Positions 29,013-40,001 of a stretch of 64,000 nt of DNA are shown in pieces. Positions within the stretch are counted from its first letter, which is position 1. The number at the start of each line of letters is the position of its first letter. The notes under the pieces are model-generated. The model had not been told where the DNA came from and ran no database searches. It worked only from the letters and a program-made list of their open reading frames with translations. The DNA comes from Roseiconus lacunae. GTDB taxonomy: Bacteria > Planctomycetota > Planctomycetia > Pirellulales > Pirellulaceae. The translations under genes were made by a program, and so were the position numbers. The DNA is taken from contig NZ_VSZO01000005.1 of the NCBI RefSeq assembly GCF_008312935.1, positions 307,358 to 371,357 on the forward strand. Reading direction: 5' to 3'.

Positions 29013-30605
29013 ATGAGTGTTTCGCACGCCCAAGATCCTTCGGCGACGACGAATAGCTCGGCACTGACCGACCAGCGAATTGTTGTCCTGGATTTTGGAT
29101 CGCAATATGCCCAGTTGATCGCCCGCCGAGTCCGTGAGCAGAACGTTTACTGCCAGATCCTGCGACACGATTTGTCGGCCGCGCGGATTGCCGAACTCGC
29201 CCCGAAGGGCATCATTCTTTCCGGCGGTCCTTCGAGTGTTTATCAGGACGGCGCGCCGCAGTGTGATCCAGAGTTGTTCAAGTTAGGCATCCCGGTGCTG
29301 GGGATTTGCTATGGCATGCAATTGGCCTGCAAGGCGCTGGGCGGACAGGTCGACAGCACGACGACTCGCGAGTACGGGCACGCCAAGTGTAAAATCGTCA
29401 GCGGCGAAGGGCTGTTCGAAGATCTTCCCGGTGAAATCGACGTGTGGATGAGCCACGGCGATCAGGTGTCGTCGATTACGGAATCATTTTCGGCTTTGGC
29501 GAAGACGAGTACTTGTCCGTACGCGGCGATTGTTCACAACGATTTGCCCGTTTACGGGATGCAGTTTCACCCCGAGGTCACGCACACGCCGCTGGGTGGA
29601 AAGGTGCTCGCCAACTTCGTCCGAGGGATCTGCAAGTGCGAACCGAACTGGCACCTAAGTGACTTCGCGGAACTGACGATCGAGCAGATTCGCAAGCAAG
29701 TCGGCGATCGACGCGTGATCTGTGGGTTGAGCGGTGGAGTTGACTCGTCCGTCGTCGCGGCCCTGCTCTACAAAGCGATCGGAAGCCAGCTGACATGCAT
29801 TTTGATCGACAACGGCCTGCTCCGAAAGAACGAACAGTCATTGGTCATCGACGAGTTCTCCAATCACTTTAAGACGGATTTGCACGTCGTCAACGCAGAA
29901 GATCGGTTCCTGGCGTCGCTGGCCGGAATCACCGAGCCACAAGAGAAACGCCGCCGAATCGGTCACGATTTCATTGAGTGTTTTAAAGCCGAGGCGGAGC
30001 AGATCGAGAACGCTCACTTTCTTGCTCAGGGGACGTTGTACCCGGACGTGATCGAAAGTGGCGCCGATCCCGACGGCCCGGCGGCGACCATCAAGTTGCA
30101 TCACAACGTCGGCGGATTGCCCGAGGAACTTGGGTTCGAGCTGATCGAACCATTGCGAGATTTGTTCAAAGACGAAGTGCGGCGACTTGGGTTGGAATTG
30201 GGCTTGCCTGAAAAGCTGGTGTGGCGTCACCCGTTCCCCGGCCCTGGGCTGGCGGTACGATGTTTGGGCGAGGTGACTCGCGATAAACTGGTCGTTTTGC
30301 GGGCGGCCGATGCGATCGTGATCGAAGAAATCGAAGCCGCGGGATTGTATCGCGATACCAGCCAGACGTTCGCGGTGTTGTTACCGGTACAAAGCGTCGG
30401 TGTGATGGGCGATGCGAGAACTTATGACAACGCGATCGCAATTCGGAGCGTCAATACGGACGACTTTATGACTGCCGATTGGAGCCGGTTGCCGTATGAT
30501 CTGCTGGCCCGAATGAGTACACGGATTATCAATGAAGTCCAGGGTGTGAACCGAGTCTGCTATGACATTAGCAGCAAGCCTCCTGCGACAATCGAATGGG
30601 AATAG
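29013..30605 (+). CDS. guaA: GMP synthase (glutamine-hydrolysing)
   Basis: Converts XMP, ATP and glutamine to GMP in the cytoplasm. The 530-residue protein has an N-terminal class I glutaminase domain with catalytic C99 in GICYGMQ and the His-x-Glu in [10 protein letters not shown]. Next comes the ATP pyrophosphatase P-loop [10 protein letters not shown] near residue 240. The dimerisation domain ends in the invariant KPPATIEWE. The N-terminus is about 20 residues longer than in E. coli ([16 protein letters not shown]). The ettA gene follows seven bases later, suggesting cotranscription. Confidence 0.97.
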   Translation: MSVSHAQDPSATTNSSALTDQRIVVLDFGSQYAQLIARRVREQNVYCQILRHDLSAARIAELAPKGIILSGGPSSVYQDGAPQCDPELFKLGIPVLGICYGMQLACKALGGQVDSTTTREYGHAKCKIVSGEGLFEDLPGEIDVWMSHGDQVSSITESFSALAKTSTCPYAAIVHNDLPVYGMQFHPEVTHTPLGGKVLANFVRGICKCEPNWHLSDFAELTIEQIRKQVGDRRVICGLSGGVDSSVVAALLYKAIGSQLTCILIDNGLLRKNEQSLVIDEFSNHFKTDLHVVNAEDRFLASLAGITEPQEKRRRIGHDFIECFKAEAEQIENAHFLAQGTLYPDVIESGADPDGPAATIKLHHNVGGLPEELGFELIEPLRDLFKDEVRRLGLELGLPEKLVWRHPFPGPGLAVRCLGEVTRDKLVVLRAADAIVIEEIEAAGLYRDTSQTFAVLLPVQSVGVMGDARTYDNAIAIRSVNTDDFMTADWSRLPYDLLARMSTRIINEVQGVNRVCYDISSKPPATIEWE

Positions 30606-30612
30606 GATTTCT

Positions 30613-32289
<1,677 letters not shown>

Positions 32290-32373
32290 AGCCGGCACTT
32301 CATGGCTTCGTCCTCGGAGCCAGGCCACTGCAGGAGCGGTGGTGATTCGTTACTCGCATTCACTTTCGGAAAC

Positions 32374-32577
32374 ATGACGATTCTCCGCGTAGGAACCAAC
32401 GAAAAGTACTCCAATAACTGGGACGACATTTTTGGAGGCGCAAAGAAGAAAAGCACCAAGAAAAAGACCACCAAAAAGGCGGCCAAGAAAAAGGCAACGA
32501 AGAAGGTAGCGGCAAAGAAAACTACGAAAAAAGCTGCTAAGAAGAAGGCGACGAAGAAAAAGAAAGCCAAAAAGTAA
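32374..32577 (+). CDS. Small protein with histone H1-like lysine-rich tail
   Basis: A 67-residue protein in two parts. Residues 1-22 form a compact non-repetitive head (MTILRVGTNEKY, then NNWDDIFGG). Residues 23-67 are almost entirely Lys, Ala and Thr in short repeats such as KKTTKKAAKKKATKK, like the tails of histone H1 and bacterial Hc1/AlgP-type proteins. The tail should bind DNA or RNA. The head is the specific part, and I recall similar heads in other planctomycetes, although I cannot verify this here. The frame starts at 32302, but ATG 32374 gives the clean head. Confidence 0.8.
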   Translation: MTILRVGTNEKYSNNWDDIFGGAKKKSTKKKTTKKAAKKKATKKVAAKKTTKKAAKKKATKKKKAKK

Positions 32578-32952
32578 GGCTCTGCCGAAACGCAACTGCG
32601 GGGCACAAATCACTTCGCGATTCGGTTCGCCCACTTTGCGATCGGCCTTCATTTTGAGACGATGTTTCCGGTGCTTTGTTTCATTGTGATTTTGCGATTC
32701 GTCGAATGGCGATCGCCACCGATGTGCCGCAGTGGACGGGGATCAAACCCGTCGCTGACGAGCTGTATCAGTCAGCTTGGTTTAGACAAAGCACTGGACC
32801 TATCCCACCTATCGACATGAAGCTTGGGCGTTGTTGGGTCGCTGTGAAGCGGGCAACGACTCTTGAGGTAGAGACACTGATTGGTCTTGATCGAACATTC
32901 AAGGCCTGAGCTTTCGCGGTCGACTCAATCCTTACGGTAACCATTCGCCGCT
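32578..32952. other. 375-base intergenic region
   Basis: No supported gene. A 77-codon frame at 32676-32909 has no protein-like pattern. The region presumably contains the promoter of the giant gene at 32953; none could be assigned. Confidence 0.4.
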
Positions 32953-35900
32953 ATGTCCATCGTTCCCCCACCAGAGTCGCTCGATGATTCTCTTCGGCGG
33001 TTAGCGGGGTATCTGAACTTTTCCGGCGGGAGCAGTGACCCGGCCATCGCGTCGCTGTGGAACGAGGCATATCATCATGCCAGTCAGGGGAATCCGTTAA
33101 CCGGTACACCGGCATGGTTGGTGCTTCATAACTGGATCGAACAGACGCTGGAGCGGTTGTCGCTTAGCTCTGCCGGGTTCGAGGACACATCGCAAGCATC
33201 CGACGTGTCACGACTGTTGCTCAGCCAGCTCTTGCCGGCGTACATGGATTACCACCGTGACCTGTTATTTCACCAAGAGCCGGAAGTCTTATTCAACGGA
33301 TTCTTCTTCGCCCGCGCGTCGGAGATCTTATTAAATCTGTACAGCGAGCACCGATCCGAAACCGATGACGACCAGTCGGTGTTGGAATCCGGCGTCGGCG
33401 CTGCGATGGTGCACGAAGCGATCTTGTTGCTCAACGATTATGTGGGCTATCGGCCGGTCGCGATCTTAGAAAATCGACGTTGCCAACCTTACGAGCACGA
33501 ATTCGTTCGTCCGATCCCGTTGTATGTCCGCGGCGCCGGCGTCTCGGCGGGGCCGTATTATCAGTTGATCACTCGAGCGGTAGAGATCCTCAACGACACC
33601 GATGCTTCAATACTGCGGTCGGCATCGTTTGAGTTTGATGAACTCGCCGAGTTATCGCTCGATCCACGGGCCTACGATTTCGACCATCCCGTCAACCGCC
33701 GGCCAAACTATCATTTCGGTGGTTGGGATGAGCGGAGCGTCACCGAAGAGGGCTACTACAGTCGGTTCGTGCTTCGCCAAGTCACGCTCGATTCGCTTTT
33801 AGCGCGGGTGACTGAGTTCGATCTCGTTTCGCAGCAAGGTTACAGTGAAGACGAGTTATTGACCGAGGCCGCGACAGTCCTGGCGGGAACCATTCTGATG
33901 GCCAGCGGGATCAGTGGTTGGGGGCCGGCCGCGTACTCGGCCGACGTTACGCTCGGCAAATTGATGAAGCCGATCGCAGAATATCGCGATGCGTTCTATC
34001 TCGATCGTCTCAACCGGCTTCGTGGCGAACATCATGAACGATTGGGGGAAGAACAGCAGGTTCGAAAGCAACCGTTCGGGGCCGCACGTCAACATTTAAA
34101 CGCGGCATTGGCCGAGCGAAGGGCGGCCCAGGTTCAGCACGTTCAACTGGCCCGACTTTACGCGCGGATGGGTTATCCCGATGCGGCGACGCGTCAAATT
34201 GATGTCGTCCCCGCAGCATCGGCGCGCATGATCTGCCGCATCGATTGCGAGATTACGCTTGGATTGCGAGCGTTACGTTCCGGAAAGCTAGACGTGGCGC
34301 TTGAAGTCGCGCCGCGTGTTTATGATCTGATTCATCGGGCCATTGAATGCGGAGCTTTGGCGGATCCCTGGGACTTAATCGGATTCGCGGGGCAATTCAG
34401 TCTGCACCCCAGTCCCGACTGCAGTGTCCATGATTCACGTGTCGACGATCTTTTGTATCTGATCGATCAACTGTTCAGTTACATGGCGCGCGTGTGGAGT
34501 GAGTCGGCGGCAAGCAACAACATGGAGTGCTACGAAGCGGTCAGCACGCTGTACCGAGACGTCGCCCAGTGGTGGCGAAACTTTGGTGCCCACACCGTCG
34601 AATCGCTTGAGGCGGCCGACCCGTTGGAGTCCTATGACAGTGCAAAGATGGTCGCGCGGGCACTGCGGATTTGGCACGAAGGCGGTGCGGCGGCAGGCGA
34701 CGTCAAGTTCTGGGCGCCCCATGCGGACTTTTTCGATTCACCACGGGCTTACGCGTTGGTAGTGACGGCACTGCTTGAACGCAATGACTTCTTGCCTTCG
34801 ATGGCGCTGTTGATTCATTGGCTTGGCAACGCCGGAGAGATCGGACTGCGGCAAGGTGGTAATTCGTTGCCGCGGTTGGCCGAACGTTGGCTGATGAAAT
34901 TGCGCGGCACCGATGACGAACTATCGGCGGGGGACTTGGTACCTTCGACGCTCGCCCCGGAGCAAGTCTGGCCGATGGCCCGAAAGTGCTTCGATTACTT
35001 ACAGGCCAACGCCGAAGATTTTTACCACGCCCCACGTTTTTCACTGGTCGATCAACCAGAAACGCCGCGCGACTGGGATCGAGAACTCGCCGGTGAGATG
35101 GATGACGAGTCGGAAGACGATGTCTTCAGCGCTGCTTACGAAAACGTTACCTATCAAGACACCACCGACGACGGTGTGGAAGGGTCCGTCTTTGAAGGCG
35201 GAGGCGATTCGGGAAGCCACACCGAATTAGAGGCCGAATGGAAACGGCTGATTGACCGCCTCGCTTTTCTGCAGTCTTTGGCGCGCATGTGGGCCGTCGC
35301 AGCGGACATCGTGATGACCGATCAGGTGACCGATGACGAAAAACGGGCAACCGACCAGCTTGATGCGCTCCGTGAATGGGCCGAATGCGCGAAGCAAAAC
35401 CGAATCGGTCTGTTGGAATTACTCGACGCAGTGCGTGCGTATAAGATCGCCGCCGCCGGCAGCGACCGAGATTCGATGCGCGAGTACGATCGCAGCCGTG
35501 TGCTTCGTGATTCGTTGATGGAGCGAATTATTGGGACGGCGGTTGAGATCAGCGACGCACGACGGCTGATTTGTGGTGCGATCATTGCGCATGTCGACCG
35601 GCATGAAGTTTTGCAGCGTGAACAGAGCGACAGCGAACTCGGGTCCCAGGAAGCGGGACTAGACGAGATGTCCGCCGATGACGTTCAAGCGGTCCGATTG
35701 TATGCTTCGCTTATCTCTGGAAATAAGGAAACCACACGCAGTCTTTTTCCGGAATACATTGAAGCGATCAGTCGCGAGAACTTGCTTTATATACCGTTGT
35801 CTCGAGGCGGCGACCCGGTCAAAATTTTTGTCGCCCGGCTACGTCAGCGAGTTCTACGTCACCTGATGCATTGGTTGCCACGCCGCGGCCTGGTCAGCGA

Positions 35901-37176
35901 GGCTTGCCGGCTGATCGAAGTGTCGCGGTTGATGGAGCAACAAAATAGCGTCGGTATTGGTGCGGTCACCGAGTTCGATAGCTTGTTCTGCGATGGCTTT
36001 CGAGCGATCGTGGGGGCCGTGATCGAGTCGGTGCGGCACGAAGTCGGAACGCAACCGGAGACCGATGAGGTTGCGGAATCCGAACCGGAAAACCCAACCG
36101 GCAAATCGCTCGCGAAAACTTCCCGTCGGCGCGTGCAGGACGAGGATACCGCCGGAGATGTCTTGATCCCATTGATCGAGCGGTTGACCGAAACCATGCT
36201 CGGCTCCTGGTTGGCCCACAGTCAAACGCTGCGATTGTCGCCACTGGAAACCGTGACAGACCGTCTTCAGTGGGATCGTTTGGTCGCATTCATCAGGGTG
36301 TACGGCGATCCGATCTTCACGCAAGTATTTTTGCAGCTTGGACACGTGCGAGCGATCCTGCACCAGGGTGTCGCCGATTGGTTGCAACGTGTACTCGAAG
36401 AAGATGATCCGCAGGTTGCCGAAATGCGGCTATTCCAAGATTTGGAAAGCGGGGAATTACGAATGGAGCGGGCGCAACGCTGGATCACGTTGGTCTATGA
36501 GTCATTGATCGATCACCATTCGGAATACCAAGACTACAACAGCACGACGACGCAGAGTGACCGGGGCGATTTGGTTTACATGTTTCTCGATTTCCTGCGA
36601 CTGCGAGCAGGTTACGAGCGGATCGCGTGGAATTTAAAACCGGTGATGTGGGCTCACGAAGTCCTCGTCGGAGAAGGGTTGGAAAATGCCGCGATGATGT
36701 GGCGGCGCAGTCTGAGCGAACGCATCGGCGCCGAAGCTGACAAGTTCGTCGATCGTTTGCGAATGATGCAAAAAAGCTATTCGATGCGGATGCCGACGGT
36801 CGCCGACCGAATACTCGAACGGTTTGTTCAACCAATGACGATCGCCCGTATGAAAGCGTTGGTCCTACCGGCAATGCAAGACGCAGAATCAGGAATTGAT
36901 TCGTCGAGGTTTGAGTTGCTGGAGGCCGAGGCCGAACTGCTTTCGCGAACGCCAACTGGCGCCGGGTTGGACGTGCCCGCGTGGCTCGCCGCTTTAGAAG
37001 AAGAAGTGGATCGCTTGGCAAAGCGGAACGCGAGTAGCGAAATCGATCCAGAAACGTTAATGACGATACCGATCGATCCGCTCAGCCTGCAAGAAATGGA
37101 CGAGCAACTCGACATTGCCCAATCTCAGGGGCGTGCACTGCCGCACATGCGGCAACGCAAAAAGGATCAGCAGTAG
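32953..37176 (+). CDS. Giant protein of unknown function (1407 aa)
   Basis: Not recognised. It encodes 1407 residues with no signal peptide and no membrane segment, so it is probably cytoplasmic. The sequence is mostly amphipathic helix with many Trp, Tyr, Arg and Glu (LARLYARMGYPDAATRQIDV reads like a TPR-type unit near residue 395). The overall look is of an alpha-solenoid or scaffold. An acidic, low-complexity hinge runs from about 710 to 760 (EMDDESEDDVF, EGGGDSGSHTE) and a second charged linker lies near 1035-1065. The C-terminus is basic. No nucleotide-binding or catalytic motif was found. It stands alone between a small Lys-rich protein gene and rhaB. Confidence 0.85.
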   Translation: MSIVPPPESLDDSLRRLAGYLNFSGGSSDPAIASLWNEAYHHASQGNPLTGTPAWLVLHNWIEQTLERLSLSSAGFEDTSQASDVSRLLLSQLLPAYMDYHRDLLFHQEPEVLFNGFFFARASEILLNLYSEHRSETDDDQSVLESGVGAAMVHEAILLLNDYVGYRPVAILENRRCQPYEHEFVRPIPLYVRGAGVSAGPYYQLITRAVEILNDTDASILRSASFEFDELAELSLDPRAYDFDHPVNRRPNYHFGGWDERSVTEEGYYSRFVLRQVTLDSLLARVTEFDLVSQQGYSEDELLTEAATVLAGTILMASGISGWGPAAYSADVTLGKLMKPIAEYRDAFYLDRLNRLRGEHHERLGEEQQVRKQPFGAARQHLNAALAERRAAQVQHVQLARLYARMGYPDAATRQIDVVPAASARMICRIDCEITLGLRALRSGKLDVALEVAPRVYDLIHRAIECGALADPWDLIGFAGQFSLHPSPDCSVHDSRVDDLLYLIDQLFSYMARVWSESAASNNMECYEAVSTLYRDVAQWWRNFGAHTVESLEAADPLESYDSAKMVARALRIWHEGGAAAGDVKFWAPHADFFDSPRAYALVVTALLERNDFLPSMALLIHWLGNAGEIGLRQGGNSLPRLAERWLMKLRGTDDELSAGDLVPSTLAPEQVWPMARKCFDYLQANAEDFYHAPRFSLVDQPETPRDWDRELAGEMDDESEDDVFSAAYENVTYQDTTDDGVEGSVFEGGGDSGSHTELEAEWKRLIDRLAFLQSLARMWAVAADIVMTDQVTDDEKRATDQLDALREWAECAKQNRIGLLELLDAVRAYKIAAAGSDRDSMREYDRSRVLRDSLMERIIGTAVEISDARRLICGAIIAHVDRHEVLQREQSDSELGSQEAGLDEMSADDVQAVRLYASLISGNKETTRSLFPEYIEAISRENLLYIPLSRGGDPVKIFVARLRQRVLRHLMHWLPRRGLVSEACRLIEVSRLMEQQNSVGIGAVTEFDSLFCDGFRAIVGAVIESVRHEVGTQPETDEVAESEPENPTGKSLAKTSRRRVQDEDTAGDVLIPLIERLTETMLGSWLAHSQTLRLSPLETVTDRLQWDRLVAFIRVYGDPIFTQVFLQLGHVRAILHQGVADWLQRVLEEDDPQVAEMRLFQDLESGELRMERAQRWITLVYESLIDHHSEYQDYNSTTTQSDRGDLVYMFLDFLRLRAGYERIAWNLKPVMWAHEVLVGEGLENAAMMWRRSLSERIGAEADKFVDRLRMMQKSYSMRMPTVADRILERFVQPMTIARMKALVLPAMQDAESGIDSSRFELLEAEAELLSRTPTGAGLDVPAWLAALEEEVDRLAKRNASSEIDPETLMTIPIDPLSLQEMDEQLDIAQSQGRALPHMRQRKKDQQ

Positions 37177-37486
37177 GCAGGCGATCGTGCTGTTTGACAC
37201 CGCCGTTCGTCACGTCGTTGTGTTAAACGATCTCCAACACACCCGTGGGCCCAATCCGTTGGCGTTGAGGGTGTGGTGAAACCATATAGAAAGCAGGACC
37301 CGAGGCCACCGCTATCGGCTGAGTATGTCGGCATTCATCGGTTTCCGGAGAGTTACCGACGAGGCCTTTTGTTGAGCCACAATCATGTGAATGACGGTCA
37401 CGTGCTCCTGTCGTGACGCGCCGTTCTGCTATGATCTGTCGCTGAATTATTTGCGAAGAACACCGATAGAAACGCGACCCATCGCC
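37177..37486. other. 310-base intergenic region
   Basis: No supported gene. ACACCC (37230s) and GGGTGT (37260s) can pair across about 25 bases but no T-run follows. The promoter for rhaB is presumably here. Confidence 0.35.
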
Positions 37487-39028
37487 ATGACTGAAAAATC
37501 TGTCCATCTCGCCGTCGATCTTGGAGCTAGCAGCGGGCGTGTGATCGCGGGTTGGCTTGACGGTGGAAAGTTATCGCTAGAAGAAGTCCACCGCTTCGCC
37601 AATGATCCGGTACTGATCCAGGATTCGCTTCAGTGGAATGTGCATTCGCTATGGGCCGAAATTCGCGAAGGCTTGCGAGTTGCAGCGGGGAAGTACCAAG
37701 CGATCCGTTCGGTCGGCGTCGACACTTGGGGAGTCGATTACGTGTTGATCGATCGCAACGGGCAGCTCGCCGGTCCGGTGCGAAACTATCGTGATTCACG
37801 AACACAGGGCATGTTGTCTCGCGCGTGCGAACGAATGGGTGGAGGCGAGGCCGGACGAGCGGCGATCTTTGCCGCGACTGGCCTTCAGTTCATGGAAATC
37901 AACACGCTGTATCAACTTTTTGCTGCCGCCGAACACGGTGAGCGGTCGCTAGAGATCGCCGATCACTTTTTGATGATGGGTGATTTCTTTCACTGGCTGC
38001 TTTCTGGCAAGCGAAGCATCGAAGCGACAAACGCGTCAACGACTCAGATGGTCGATCCTGCGACGGGACAGTGGCAAACGTCGATGTTGGAGCAGCTTGG
38101 CATTCCGACGCGTCTGTTTGAGCCGACGGTGCAGCCGGGAACGATTCTTGGCCCTGTCCAAGCCTCGGTCGCCGAAGCAACGGGACTAAAGGACGTACCG
38201 GTCGTTGTGCCGGCAACCCATGATACTGGATCGGCGGTCATTTCAGTTCCCGTCGATGACTTTGCCCCAGAGCAACCGAGTTGGTGTTACATCAGTTCGG
38301 GAACGTGGTCCTTGATGGGCTGCGAGCTAGCGAGTCCTCGCGTCAACGAAGTTTGTTCACAGCTGAACTTTACCAACGAAGGCGGCGTCGCCGAAAGCAC
38401 ACGGCTGCTGAAGAACATCGGCGGGTTGTGGATCTTTCAACAGTTGCGAAAGTCAGTCCAACGGCAGGGTAGCGATGTGTCGTGGGAACAGATGGTACAG
38501 CAAGCAAGCGAAGCTAGCGAATTCGAATTGCTGCTTGACCCCGACCATCGTGCTTTCGTCGCCCCGCAAGATATGCTGACTGCGATCAAAGCGTTTGCCA
38601 GCGAGACGGGACAACCAGTACCTGAATCCAACGGTGCGTTTTATCGAGCGGCACTGGAGGGTCTGGCCCTTCGTTATCGGGTCTGCTTAGGAGACCTTGA
38701 AACACTTGTCGGAAGCCGAATCGAAACGATTCACATCGTCGGCGGCGGGACGATGAATGCGTTGCTTTGCCAAATGACGGCCGACGCATGCAATCGAACC
38801 GTTGTGGCGGGACCTGTCGAAGCGACCGCGATCGGCAACCTCGTCATGCAGATGATTGGGACCGAGGTTATCAAGAGCGATGCTGATCTATCTGCGACGA
38901 TTCGAATGGCACGTGGGATTGTTCGTGAGAGCTTTGCAGTGCAAACCTATCAGCCGGAAAACCCTGACCGGTGGGACGGTCCCGCGGCGCGGTTCGTAGA
39001 GCTAGCCGGTCACGGTGCGTCGGCGTAA
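37487..39028 (+). CDS. rhaB: Rhamnulokinase, FGGY family
   Basis: Phosphorylates L-rhamnulose with ATP in rhamnose catabolism. The 513-residue FGGY kinase starts with HLAVDLGASSGRVIAG (phosphate-binding loop), has SVGVDTWGVDYVLID with the catalytic-type aspartate, NYRDSRTQGM, NASTTQMVDPATGQW and GTWSLMGCE, and ends with IHIVGGGTMNALLCQMTADAC, the adenine-binding loop typical of RhaB. The frame is open to 37391, but ATG 37487 gives the family N-terminus. No rhaA or rhaD is adjacent, so rhamnose genes seem dispersed. A related FGGY specificity such as fuculose is less likely. Confidence 0.9.
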   Translation: MTEKSVHLAVDLGASSGRVIAGWLDGGKLSLEEVHRFANDPVLIQDSLQWNVHSLWAEIREGLRVAAGKYQAIRSVGVDTWGVDYVLIDRNGQLAGPVRNYRDSRTQGMLSRACERMGGGEAGRAAIFAATGLQFMEINTLYQLFAAAEHGERSLEIADHFLMMGDFFHWLLSGKRSIEATNASTTQMVDPATGQWQTSMLEQLGIPTRLFEPTVQPGTILGPVQASVAEATGLKDVPVVVPATHDTGSAVISVPVDDFAPEQPSWCYISSGTWSLMGCELASPRVNEVCSQLNFTNEGGVAESTRLLKNIGGLWIFQQLRKSVQRQGSDVSWEQMVQQASEASEFELLLDPDHRAFVAPQDMLTAIKAFASETGQPVPESNGAFYRAALEGLALRYRVCLGDLETLVGSRIETIHIVGGGTMNALLCQMTADACNRTVVAGPVEATAIGNLVMQMIGTEVIKSDADLSATIRMARGIVRESFAVQTYQPENPDRWDGPAARFVELAGHGASA

Positions 39029-39069
39029 ACCGGGTTCGCTTCGTTGATGCATCAAAGGAGCTACGTGCG

Positions 39070-39681
39070 ATGAGCGTTCAGTCTGAAAAAGATCGTCTGC
39101 GACAATCAGCCCGTCAGGCTCGCCAAACCCAGCCCGATCGAGAGCGGACGAGCGAAGTCATTTGCCAGCGGTTGAATGAGATCGAGAGCTTTCAAAACGC
39201 AGTGACCGTTTTGTGGTACGTGGGAGCGCGCGATGAGGTTTCGACCATCGAATGCATCTCACATCAACTGCAGGATCAAACGGAATGCTTGGGACCGACG
39301 CGAAATCACAAACGCGTCGTTGTGCCCTATTGTGAGGGGGATGATCTGTGTCTGTTTGAGCTGCTGGCGGTCGACGAACTTCGCCCTGGTGCCTTTGGAA
39401 TCCGAGAGCCAGCGGTAGAGCTGCGGGGAACTCCGGCACGAATTCTCGATCCGTCTGCGATTGACTTCGTCGTCGTTCCTGGGCTAGCGTTCGATTTGTC
39501 GGGGCGGCGGTTGGGATATGGACGTGGATTTTATGACCGAATGCTCAGTCATTTACGCCCGGAGGTCGACAAAGCGGGCTTGTTGTTTGAGCGTCAGATC
39601 GTTGAACGCGTGCCGACGGATGATCACGACGTGCAGATGGATTGGCTGGTGACCGAGACGCGATTGCTGCGTTGCCGATAA
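39070..39681 (+). CDS. 5-formyltetrahydrofolate cyclo-ligase
   Basis: Converts 5-formyl-THF to 5,10-methenyl-THF with ATP. The 203-residue protein ends its core with VVVPGLAFDLSGRRLGYGRGFYDRML, the family signature in parts (PGLAFD, RLGYGRGFYDR) that includes the phosphate-binding glycines. An N-terminal basic helix SEKDRLRQSARQAR matches the usual KxxLR start. AAAGGAG lies nine bases before ATG 39070, which settles the start against the longer frame that overlaps rhaB. Confidence 0.92.
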   Translation: MSVQSEKDRLRQSARQARQTQPDRERTSEVICQRLNEIESFQNAVTVLWYVGARDEVSTIECISHQLQDQTECLGPTRNHKRVVVPYCEGDDLCLFELLAVDELRPGAFGIREPAVELRGTPARILDPSAIDFVVVPGLAFDLSGRRLGYGRGFYDRMLSHLRPEVDKAGLLFERQIVERVPTDDHDVQMDWLVTETRLLRCR

Positions 39682-40001
39682 TCGTCCGTCCCCGATTTGT
39701 TCGGCCTTTGATGTTTAGATGGGCTGGTTGGTGTCCCGTCGCCCACCTTGAGCGAGGTGTTCAATCGATTATCGGATTAGCCTTACGCCGTTAGCCACGG
39801 TTGCGTTTTCGTCACGAGTTTTCGTCCTTGGGGGCGAGAGCATCGCGGTTGATTCATCACACCCGACTTTTTTCCGATTGAAACGAAGCTCCCATCACCA
39901 TTCGGCGTTCGCGTCAAGCTTTTCCTGGGGGTCCGCGCCGCAAGGCAAGATTGGTACCCTTTGGCGGCATAGAACCAGTGTCGCTTCCGCCTACTCTTTG
40001 G
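39682..40001. other. 320-base intergenic region
   Basis: No supported gene. Contains part of a GCC-GGC family repeat at 39787-39802. Short open frames on both strands lack protein-like features. Confidence 0.4.
39787..39802. repeat. REP-like repeat, copy 3 (partial)
   Basis: GCCGTTAGCCACGGTT matches the inner part of the repeat arm at 56894-56917 read on the opposite strand. Only one arm is evident. Confidence 0.4.

Noticed and set aside
28617..29168. 183-codon minus-strand frame upstream of surE
   Set aside because: Overlaps the guaA start in antisense and has an Arg/Ser-rich random look.
32676..32909. 77-codon frame between the lysine-rich and giant genes
   Set aside because: No hydrophobic periodicity, no ribosome binding site and no recognisable motif.
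36485..37021. 178-codon minus-strand frame
   Set aside because: Antisense to the giant protein gene; composition typical of a shadow frame.
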